Under the pieces are notes generated by a model that saw only the letters and a program-made list of their open reading frames with translations, searched no databases and had not been told where the DNA came from. From Rhizoclosmatium globosum (taxonomy: Eukaryota > Chytridiomycota > Chytridiomycetes > Chytridiales > Chytriomycetaceae), in the NCBI GenBank assembly GCA_002104985.1, contig MCGO01000089.1, positions 1 through 64,000 on the forward strand: a stretch of 64,000 nt of DNA, written 5' to 3'. The number at the start of each line of letters is the position of its first letter. Position 1 is the first letter of the stretch. This document shows positions 55,540-64,000 of this stretch, one piece after another. The position numbers and the translations under genes were made by a program.

Positions 55540-56722
55540 GATACATACTGATAAGGTGCTTGGGACTTTTTGATTCGAAGATATCGTGTTTGTGGGAGGT
55601 GCGACACAAGGTGTCCAATGCCGTTTTGAAGAGTTTGAAGCCGGGGAGTGCTTTATCTTTAGTCGGGTCTCGCAACTCTTTGTCTAATTGAGTGACGGAT
55701 AGATTTTGAGATCTCAGGGGCGACTTCCTTCAACAAAACGCCAATTTATATTCATGATGTCCACCACATACATTCAAGTAGCTGGTGCGATTCGTCACAC
55801 GTGTTTGAATGATGGATTCGAGGTTTTGGAGTTGCCTGTGATTTTCCAATGAGCGAAGCCGAATTACTCTCTCGCGTTGCAGATTGTATTGAAAAAGTGG
55901 AGAATGAAGACGGGGAAGTCGTTCTTGCTGTCTATGATGGAATTGTGGTATGTTGCTTTTTCTGACAAATATCATGATTATCTGATTGGTTTTCGTGTAT
56001 AGTCAATCCCATCAATCATTCTTCCATTTGAAAAATTGACTCGCTATTTTGAGAGCAAGAATATTCTTTCTTGCATCGATGGAGCCCAAGTCATTGGCGC
56101 GATTCCAGTAAACCTTCCAACCCTCGCCCCAGACTTTTTCATCACCAACCCACATAAGTGGCTGTAAGTTCCCCGAAGCTGTGCAGTACTCTACGTTGAC
56201 AAAAAGTGGCACAAGCATAGGTGCATCCAGTTGCTACATCAACGGGTGGAGAGTTGGATTCACAAGGTTTGTCAGAACTTTTACAGTTTTCGTTACTGAT
56301 ACAGACAAGACCAGGAACGTCCGACGTAACAAACTACCTCTGCGCCCCATCCTCTCTCGAATTAATTGACCAAATTGGTGGCCTCACACCATTATGGAAT
56401 ACAACCATAACCTTGCGGAAAGTCCCATTTAAACACTTCCATCATGACAATCCCGTCCACGAATGAAGCTACATCCGGCCACAACTATTTCGGGTCAATG
56501 GTGACAATTGAACTCCCTTCCACACCTCACACCCAACAAATGGGAGAAGACGCTTTCTTCGCAGGCCTTAAACAAAGTATGATGAAGGACCACAAAGTCG
56601 CGTGTTTCGTCTTCAAGCATGGTGGAAAATGGTTTGTGCGCCTTTCTGCCCAGGTCTACCTTTCTGACGACGATTTCAACCGCGTTGGGAAACTCTTGCG
56701 TGTTAAATTGTATGGATATTGA
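55540..56722 (+). pseudogene. Class V aminotransferase, 3' part with PLP lysine
   Basis: The start of the gene is missing and the first 340 bases, which copy 51338-51677, have several frame shifts. From 55800 on: S-E-A-E-L-L-S-R-V, V-Y-D-G-I-V, I-D-G-A-Q-V-I-G-A-I, T-N-P-H-K-W-L (the PLP Schiff-base lysine, 56150), a short intron, then the C-terminal domain ending S-M-V-T-I-E-L-P...R-L-S-A-Q-V-Y to 56722. Together with 51110-51677 it would make one enzyme, but the duplication has separated the halves and no complete copy exists in the window. It could still be expressed as a truncated protein. Confidence 0.7.
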
Positions 56723-56927
56723 ATAAAATTGAAGATAGCCAGAAAACTTGAAACGGGTAAGGAAGCGTATTTTGAGGTCTATTCGGATTGATATTTACGT
56801 TGGTTTGATCAATTTCTCTTTCCCCAAAGAAAATATAGCTCTATGCTATATAAATCTAAGAAGTACTCTTCGCGTTTTCTCCTCTTTCTTTTCTGATTAT
56901 TTAGTTGTTAGCTCTTCACGTCAACAA

Positions 56928-57010
56928 GGGAGTATGTCCGAGTGGTCTAAGGAGCTGGACTTGAAATCCAGTATGCTCTGCATGCGCAGGTTCAAACCCT
57001 GCTGCTCTCG
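56928..57010 (+). tRNA. tRNA-Ser (TGA)
   Basis: 83 nt. Acceptor GGGAGTA pairs with TGCTCTC (one G-T pair on each side). The anticodon loop is CTTGAAA with anticodon TGA, with a long variable arm as in class II tRNAs and TTCAAAC in the T loop. Confidence 0.9.
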
Positions 57011-57240
57011 CTTATTGTTTGGATGACGTTGGTTGTAGATGTTGGGGTTGGTGTGTGGGTGTTTCGAATTCGATTGAGCCAGTTGAGACAACCCGTTTTT
57101 GGTTGAAAGCGTTTCAGTTTTCCGTTTTGTTTCTGAATTGTCCTTATACGTTCTGTCTCTGTGACATGCGAATATTTTGGAAGTAGGAGTTTCGAAACCA
57201 CAACACGCATCCATGCAACAAACCAAAAACGCTTCTCGTG

Positions 57241-57313
57241 AGGTCGTACCCAGACTCGAACTGGGGTTACAGGTATCAGAAACCTGGGTGCTGAACCACT
57301 ACACTATACAACC
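57241..57313 (-). tRNA. tRNA-Gln (CTG)
   Basis: 73 nt on the minus strand. Acceptor GGTTGTA pairs with TACGACC; anticodon stem CAGGT/ACCTG with loop TTCTGAT gives anticodon CTG. No intron. Confidence 0.9.
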
Positions 57314-57770
57314 TTGATGTTTGACAGCAATTATTTAACTATGTTTGATATAGGAACTACACTATACAACCTATGGCAGAGAAGGATAATTAAAATATTA
57401 TGGCAATTTGGGAAGAAAGGATAGGATATCAGAAGTGGCAATTTTGATTTGCGGCTATATTAGAATTTATTCTCGACTCATATTACCAGATGTATTTATG
57501 AATATACATAACAAAATACTCAAATACAATAGATGTCTATACTTTGAACCCATTCTTCAACTCAGGTAGGATAACTTTTTTGGAATGGCTCTTCGTTTTT
57601 CCTGTCATATAGAAGTGGGACAAACCGTTTCAAGGGATAATTTGTCTCGTGTATTCACACAAGCTCCGTCGATCAAAATGTTGAATATTTAGTAAGTCAA
57701 AGTGATAACACGAGAATTGATGTCCTGAAGGTGTACTTTGGGAAATCAAGTGAAATGAAATGTACTTTAT
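57314..57770. other. Intergenic stretch
   Basis: AT-rich, no feature seen. It may contain an upstream exon of the MYND gene, which I could not place. Confidence 0.45.
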
Positions 57771-58553
57771 GTGATTATGTTGAAAGCGAGTTGTTCCTCT
57801 GATTTTGTCGTCCTATTTCAGCCATGGAGTCGAGCGTCACACCTACGTGTAATTAGTACTGCACCACTTGGACTGGGCCAATCCAAAGAAAGGGCACTTC
57901 ATTGTCTCCTTGATGAATCAACGACTTCCAAGTCATCTGAAAGAGACGTCCTCGAAACCATCGCTGGCAATCTCACAGAGCACACTTACATCCGTGCATT
58001 GGCAGCATTGGTCCTTGCCCGCTCTCAAACCCACATTCAGATACGCATGAATAAAAATGAATGGGGAGACAGGTTTGCCAGACTCACGACAGACTTGACT
58101 ATGGAGCAAATTGATGGGCTTGTCTGGGCTCCCCCGGATTACTCAACCGATTATAACACCTGTACATACATCCAGCTTCCAATGCATGAATATATGTACA
58201 ATCCACGAAGCATTTTATCCAAGTCAATGGCAGTCTTTGACCCACAACCAGAACACTACCTCGACCTCAATCCACTCCTCAAACTTCAAGGCGACGGACC
58301 AACAATGCTCCACAGATTATGCATCTACGGAATTGGGTCAGATACATTGTGTCGCAACATCTGCGGAACAGTCAAAACCGTCAACAAAGCCCAAGAATCA
58401 TTATCTCTCTCCATATCGAAACTCAAAAAATGCGATGGATGCCGGGCCGCGTATTACTGTTCCCGGGAATGCCAGACCAAACATTGGAAAGCGGGTCATA
58501 AGTTATACTGTCGACCTATAAACGAATTGAAGAAGGGATCAACCTTGTCGTAG
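57771..58553 (+). CDS. MYND zinc-finger protein
   Basis: 260-aa frame with a C-terminal MYND finger: C-R-N-I-C...K-K-C-D-G-C-R-A-A-Y-Y-C-S-R-E-C-Q-x-x-H-W-x-x-G-H-K-L-Y-C, matching the C-x2-C...C-x2-C-x7-C-x3-C-x7-H-x3-C plan. MYND fingers bind proline-rich peptides in repressors and SMYD methyltransferases. The N-terminal 200 residues show helices and no SET domain. A 20-residue insertion separates the first Cys pair from the rest. The start is uncertain, since the first residues look noncoding. Confidence 0.75.
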   Translation: MIMLKASCSSDFVVLFQPWSRASHLRVISTAPLGLGQSKERALHCLLDESTTSKSSERDVLETIAGNLTEHTYIRALAALVLARSQTHIQIRMNKNEWGDRFARLTTDLTMEQIDGLVWAPPDYSTDYNTCTYIQLPMHEYMYNPRSILSKSMAVFDPQPEHYLDLNPLLKLQGDGPTMLHRLCIYGIGSDTLCRNICGTVKTVNKAQESLSLSISKLKKCDGCRAAYYCSRECQTKHWKAGHKLYCRPINELKKGSTLS

Positions 58554-58620
58554 AGGGTAGGCTAAAGGATGGTCAATTAAATTGATCTATCCCCTCTTCT
58601 CCACCTTCTCGCTGACATAC

Positions 58621-58702
58621 CTCAAACCCATGTCTTTTCAAAGCAATCGCAGTGATTGCACCAGATGGTCCTCCGCCAATGACAGCGACTCGTCTTCCCA
58701 TT
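58621..58702 (-). pseudogene. Fragment of a FAD-dependent oxidoreductase (first exon only)
   Basis: ATG at 58702 reads R-R-V-A-V-I-G-G-G-P-S-G-A, the G-x-G-x-x-G dinucleotide-binding start of flavin monooxygenases, then reaches a GTATGT splice donor at 58620. Downstream on that strand is the opposite-strand MYND gene and no further flavoprotein exon, so only a remnant is left. Confidence 0.6.
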
Positions 58703-58776
58703 TGATTAACTGTTGTTGGTTGTGGGGAGGCAAAGTGAGGCTTTTCGCAACCAATTTAATAACACAATTTAATGAG

Positions 58777-61700
58777 TTATTCATCACGCCTCCATCCAAC
58801 TCCCTGCACATCTCTGACCTCAATATCTTCTTCCTCACTCGCGTAATCCTCCTCCACTAAATTGCCATAACTCTTGCTCCCTCCAACCTTCTCTTTGGGA
58901 ACAGGATAACCAACACACGCCCCATTCACTTCACAGTACCGCACAAGCTTCTCCCAATATTTATCTCCACACAGAATCTCAGGGTTTCCAATTATAATCA
59001 TCAACGATTTCGCGCGAGAAATCGAAACGTTGAAGCGTTTCGGGTTTCTCAAGAATCCGATATTGAACTTCTGGTCTTTTTCGATCCACTGCGCAGAGGA
59101 GCGAACAGTTGACAGGATGATCACTTTCTTTTCATCGCCTTGGAATTCTTCGACAGTTCCCACTCTGATGCGAGACCATCCTTCTTTTTGGAGACGTGCA
59201 CGGATTTTGTCAATCTGCTTGCGGTATGGAGTGATGATTCCGATTTCGTCCATGGTGAGTCCAATATTTGAAGCCTTTTCTGTTTGGAACATGTTTGAGC
59301 CAAATAGACCTCCACCACGTCCCGTCTTTGGAGGCGATGCACCAGTCAATAGAGTCTTTAAGTAGTCAAGAACTGTGTTGACTTCGTCCATGTTGAACCA
59401 AGAAGGGGAAGAACCCTCACGTTCATCCTTACCGCAGACACTGTGTTCAAAACGAGCAAGTTAAAAGGATGTAAAAAGAGTGGATGAAACATACCCATGG
59501 AATACAAGCGGAAACTCGTTTCTGTTTGGCAACCAACTGAGCCGACTCAACTTCCCATCATTCTTGGCACAACACACCAAATCCCCATCATAGAAAGTCT
59601 TCGAATACAGCTCCAAAATAGCAGGATGCGAGCGATAATTATCAACCAGCTGCACGATATTGTGAGGATTCTGGTACCGCTCACCAACAACATCATCCCC
59701 ACCCTTCCTTCCATACGCAGAACAAGTCTCGACAAGCCTTTCAAGGTACGACATACTATATCCACACTGCTCCGCCAAATCACTTCTCACAATAGGTCCT
59801 AACTGCTTTGGATCTCCGACAATTACAAGCTGCGGAAGTTTCCCCGCCACAACATTATTCTTCGACGTATTGAAATCCCCCGCAATTTTCTTGAACAAGG
59901 AGCGTTCCTCCTGCTTCACATCCTTCTCCTTCAACACCTTCAACATTGGCGAGACAGCACCGCCGACACCCGCCCAGAACTCCGTTTCCGTCGCGTGTCC
60001 GACTTCATCACAGAAAATGTGGGTGAACCAGTTTTCGAGGGCTCCGTTGGGTCCTGGGACTGGATCAAAGGCTCCCATTCCTTGTAACGCGGAGGCTGTG
60101 TAGAGGGTTGTGCATACGACACGGTAGGTAGATAACTCAGATTGGGATTTAGGGATCACGTAGATGCCCTTTCGGTCGTCACGAAGCGAGTATCGTGCGA
60201 TGAAATGTGGGACTGACTCAGGGGACCTGGTGTATGCGTTCACTCTGATCATTTGGGAGGGAGGTAAACCGCCTGGTTGTGCATCAGAGAGACGGTGGAC
60301 GATCAAGTCGACAGCTGCGTTTGATGGAGCCGTTACTAAAATTCTTGCGTTTGGCATCATTCTAAGTGCCAGCTTCACAGCTTCAACAAGTGTTTTCTGT
60401 TATTTACGAGTCAGAAATGGTAGTGATGGATATATTTAGGACTCACAGTTTTGCCTGTTCCAGGAGGTCCAAAAATGACGAATGGCGTCTGAGACTCTCT
60501 TTTGGACACAATTTGAGCAACAGCCTTGATTTGGTGAGTATTGAGCGTAACGTTCTTCAAAAGCTGGTTCCGACGAATTTCGAAATCTTGTAAATTCGCA
60601 GTCTCTGTTTTCGTCATAGGAACATTCACAGGGAATGTCCAACAAGAAGCTTGTTTTGCAACAAATCCTGCAAAACAAAATTACGAGCTAAATAAGCAAC
60701 TCATCGCTAAAAACACCACTTACCAATCAAATCCAACGACCGATGCGCTCTCTTGAAACAAGTCCTCGAAAAGTTAAACTCCACGTCGACCTTCATTCCC
60801 TTAATATAAACCCCACGATGGAATTTCTGGTCAAACTTGAGATTCACTGAATTCAATTCAACCTTGTGCACGTATCCTTCATACCGCTGTCCGTTCCCCA
60901 ACTTAACAATAATTTTGTCACCGTACAGAACGCTGGGCCTGTTCTCGGCGAGACCAGGAACCATCAAACGTAAGAGTGAGTTGTTGCTCAATGGTTCCAG
61001 TGTTTCCCCAAGTTGGTCGTATGCACGGATATCTACAACCATTTGGAATTCTTCGAGGTAGAGCATGGAATGGAATCGGCGAGAGAATGTTTCCCACGTC
61101 AATGCTTCTGATGTGAAGGATTGAATAACCTGTGGCTTCTTGTCTTTGGGGGCCTTCGAGTCTTGATCAAACAGTCGCTTAAGTGACGGTGGAGCCGTGT
61201 ATTTTGGAAGTTCGTATTTGAATGTGTCGAATTCGGGGCTGTAAAAGGGGTAATTAGATCATAAAAACCCCCCCGAATTAGTCACCGTGGAGGAGCTTCT
61301 CCAGGAATAGCAGGCACAGCATTATCATCAATAACAATTTTACGGGGCTTGTAAGGAATGGAAGCAGTAGGAAACTCGAGGTTCGGGTTTTCAGCGTCAG
61401 CAACGATACGGAACTGAACGACTCTGTCGATCCGAAAGTTATCAATCAAAAACACGATTCGGCGACTAAAAAAGCCAATGTGTTGCGTCGAGAGCTTCAA
61501 AACAACTTGGAAAGGGCTGTTTTTCTGAATGAGTACCGATTTGACTGTGCCTCCAGAAGAATTTTGGAAGGATAGCTGAGCTGTGGAAGGATCTTCTTCG
61601 GCGAGAATGTTGACGATTCGGCGAGGGAAGTTGTATCCATTGTGAATTTCAAATGAGACAGTGTAAGTGGTTCCAATACTGAACAGACCAACGGTGTCAT

Positions 61701-62908
61701 TCTCAATGGTTCTCGGAGCGGAACTACAAAGGACTGGTTGCAGTTCGTTGATGTTGACTCGGCCATTGTACTTTGTAGCAATGCCAAGATCTTCATTTTC
61801 AGCAGTTACAAGGAAGGCGACTTTGGTTCGAGGGCGACCATACTTTTGAAGGACACGATGTCGCGTGAGATAGAGCACAGCCAAAGAGGGAGCACCCATT
61901 ATTTCACAAATCACCAACGGAAATATTGGGTTGACCTTGTATCGGGATTCAAAGAGCTTCTCGTGTTCGTTGAAACGAGAAGGTTGATTCCTGCGTTGTC
62001 GACAAAAGTCTCTGAACAAACGATACGCATCCTTCAGCTTGTCAACAGTTTCGAGATGAGCGAGACGGGCAGCGGTTGGTACTTTCAGGAGAGTTTCTTT
62101 GAAGGCGTCCAGGAATGGAAGGACGGCATCAGGAATGTCTGCAAGGTTGTTTACAACAAAGTCTTGTTTCTGAGGGTTAAGGTTCGCCGCTGAAGGCCTT
62201 TGGGTTACAGAGCGAGGCGCCTTTGGTGATGAATTCATAATAGCCAATCCAGTCATCATTGAGTTTGCAAGGTCGTCAACGGCTTGGTTTATCGACGTTC
62301 TTCCCACCAACTTTCTCCACGCCATCAAGGTATAGGCAGCATCGTTTCCTGCATTATGAAATGAGCCAGGCGTGACCGAGATGCCAAGTTTCAAGCACAA
62401 GTTCTCGAGGGATATCTTTCCCTTCTCGTTATATTGGGAGGCATACAGATCGCCTGTGTCGACAACAACCAAATCATCGAACGAGTCCAAGTCGACATTG
62501 TTCCTGAGCAGCACGTTCCTGTCGCCTGTTCCATTGTGCAGCACGAGTGTTGCGCAGTTGACCAGGACTTGGGTGACTGTGAAAGCGATCTTATATCGTT
62601 ACTGGTCAGTTCAACACCACCACCGAACACCGAACCCAAAGAGAAAGAGAAAGAGAAAGAGACAAAGAGAGACCCACGTGCGCCTTTGAAACAACTTCGT
62701 CTTTTCCAAACACGAATCCGGTCGTCGACGTTGGCGCAAACCGCGACTTGAACCGGCCGTCCGAGTGTTCGCGAACAAGAATGTTTCGATGCGCGGCCGC
62801 CGACTCCGCGCCCGCCTGCACTGCGAACCCTATCTGCGTCACGTGTTGTCCGCCGGTGCCGTCGAACCACTCCAGGTCAATGGCGCACACGGGATACGCG
62901 ATCGTCAT
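58777..62908 (-). CDS. DEDDh exonuclease fused to MOV10/SDE3-like SF1 RNA helicase
   Basis: Exons 62908-62678, 62576-61286, 61238-60724, 60667-60447, 60396-59495, 59440-58777 (3824 bases; one missing C in CCC at 62571-62573 restores 1275 codons). The N-terminus has exonuclease motif I A-I-D-L-E-W (DxE), motif II/III D-L-V-V-V-D-T-G-D-L and H-N-A-G-N-D-A-A-Y-T (H..D). A beta-rich Ig/MSP-like middle part follows. SF1 helicase motifs: G-P-P-G-T-G-K-T (I), F-C-D-E-V-G-H-A (II; usually D-E-A-G), G-D-P-K-Q-L-G-P (III), N-Y-R-S-H-P (IV), G-T-V-E-E-F-Q-G-D-E (V) and V-S-I-S-R-A-K (VI). MOV10/SDE3/Armitage helicases act in small-RNA silencing and retroelement control; the fused 3'-5' exonuclease would trim RNA. 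Intron 1 carries a CTCTTT-type microsatellite. Confidence 0.85.
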
Positions 62909-62998
62909 TTGTGTTTCTTTAAAGTGCTTGGGTGGTTGTTAATATCTTTAAAACAATAAAGAAAAGAAAAGAAGGAAAATGTAAGTAAAGGTATATCC

Positions 62999-64000
62999 TC
63001 ATCCTCGAAAGCTCGCTATCCATTCCTTGATCATTCTCTTCATTCCAACCTTCTCTCGCCCTAACCTTGCTCGCCGTCGGTCCATCAACTTCATGCCTAC
63101 CAACACTCCAGATATAGTGAACCAATAAATAATATATGCTGTGACGCTGCCTATTGTCGGAGATGAATGCCATCCAAAAAGCGCATTAAAAAGCTGCCAT
63201 CCTCCTTGCCTCGGATCGTCGGGGTTACAGCAGTTTAGATGCCTTTGATAAAGCTTAGGAGACATACTGTGCATTGAATTAATCTTACCACACAGATTGC
63301 TGAACGTTGTAGTAGATAGACATGTCAGAACTTTGGAGCCAATCAATATATTCCACTCATTCTTCTGAAACGCCCAGACAGACTTTGCCATGAGTCCGCT
63401 TGATAAGTAAAAAATTGTGATGGTAGCACTTAGGAAAAATGTCTGCAGCTTCATAGAGTTTCCAGCTCTGTAAATCCAGCATTAAAGCATCATAACAGCC
63501 AAGATGAAAGAAACCTGAAAATAGCATATCCTAGCGCCAACCCCGCAGTTAATGCGCCAATAATAGCCAAAGGAATATGTCCCGGATCTTCACTTATCGC
63601 AATTCCACCTAGAAACAACATTCCTTCAAGTCCTTCGCGTATAACTGTCACAAACGGAATCCAAAAGAATGCTTGTGCCCCATTTCCACCTTTCTTTGTT
63701 GCTTTACTGGTTGTCTCGTCATCCCCCTTTTCAACCACAGTTTTGCGACCGTCAAACGCTTCAGAGTCGCGCTTTACCATACTTTTCCTTTCACCACCGC
63801 GTATTGTTTCAGCGACAGAGTGCCGAACGCCTTCCAACTCAGGGTCTGTATTTGGCTTATTGGTGGTATTGGCTTGTAAGTCAACATAATCCGCTTCGGG
63901 TGTTGGTGCCAAGGGACTCTTTTGAATGCTGTTCTCAGCACCATCAGACGAATTTGCTCCATTGAGTTTTGTGGATGGGTTTGAAGACCCTCCTGTATCC
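62999..64000 (-). CDS. FTR1: High-affinity iron permease FTR1, 3' part (5' beyond window)
   Basis: The frame is open to base 64000, so the N-terminus is outside. Exons 64000-63515 and 63467-62999, intron in phase (63514-63468). A long polar cytosolic loop (D-T-G-G...P-T-P-E-A-D-Y) leads to V-T-V-I-R-E-G-L-E-G-M-L-F, one of the two REGLE iron-binding motifs of Ftr1; the first would lie upstream. Three to four membrane helices follow, ending in a basic tail. Ftr1 takes up Fe3+ with a multicopper ferroxidase at the plasma membrane. The long loop between the REGLE motifs is unusual. Confidence 0.9.

Larger units (their letters stand above)
51678..55882 (+). repeat. Segmental tandem duplication, unit 2
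   Basis: It starts with the GT2 first-exon fragment and carries CTF8, the TIR-like/TPR gene, tRNA-Met and the aminotransferase region corresponding to 51338-51677. About 450 bases matching 50880-51337 (the aminotransferase first exon) are missing. Confidence 0.85.

Noticed and set aside
1..64000. CRISPR arrays or bacterial operons
   Set aside because: No regularly spaced repeats, and all genes carry spliceosomal introns.

Overview
This is a 64 kb piece of nuclear DNA from a fungus. The signs are many spliceosomal introns of about 45-100 bp (GT..AG with CTAAT-like branch sites), TTAGGG-type telomeric repeats, Zn2Cys6 regulators, GH76/GH16/GT2 wall-carbohydrate genes, an FTR1 iron permease and a chromodomain Ty3-type retrotransposon. 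The mix of a voltage-gated proton channel, TIR-type domains and compact genes with short introns suggests an early-diverging, chytrid-like fungus. That placement is inference. Many genes need one extra base inside a short homopolymer to stay in frame, so part of the apparent pseudogenisation is probably base-calling error. Layout, 1-9 kb: the 3' end of a LINE retrotransposon, with poly(A), abuts telomeric repeats. A minus-strand gene, best read as one 11-exon protein, then encodes beta-grasp-like module + TIR, NACHT ATPase, ankyrins, and a second copy of the beta-grasp-like + TIR module. Directly upstream on the same strand lies a glycine-zipper gene. A membrane-anchored GH16 glucanase follows. 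Layout, 9-21 kb: a GT2 polysaccharide synthase, an Hv1 proton channel, a second type of GT2 enzyme, a protein with two Zn2Cys6 clusters, and the splicing factor TFIP11/Ntr1. Layout, 21-38 kb: a repeat-rich gene-poor stretch (an 876-bp inverted-repeat element and two foldback elements), two regulators, three GH76 mannanase-type genes with three different C-terminal anchors, a TMEM184 protein and tRNA-Met. Layout, 38-57 kb: an inverted paralogue of the first GT2 gene, then a tandem segmental duplication of [GT2 5' end - CTF8 - TIR-like/TPR gene - tRNA-Met - class V aminotransferase]. In the first unit the TIR-like/TPR gene is cut by a full-length chromovirus with identical LTRs, while the second unit keeps the empty site. 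Layout, 57-64 kb: tRNA-Ser, tRNA-Gln, a MYND protein, a fragment of a flavoprotein, a DEDDh exonuclease fused to a MOV10-like RNA helicase, and the 3' part of FTR1. Functionally the window combines cell-wall building and remodelling genes (three GT2 genes, three GH76, one GH16) with candidate innate-immunity genes (TIR-NACHT-ANK-TIR and TIR-like-TPR) and transposons next to a candidate RNA-silencing helicase.
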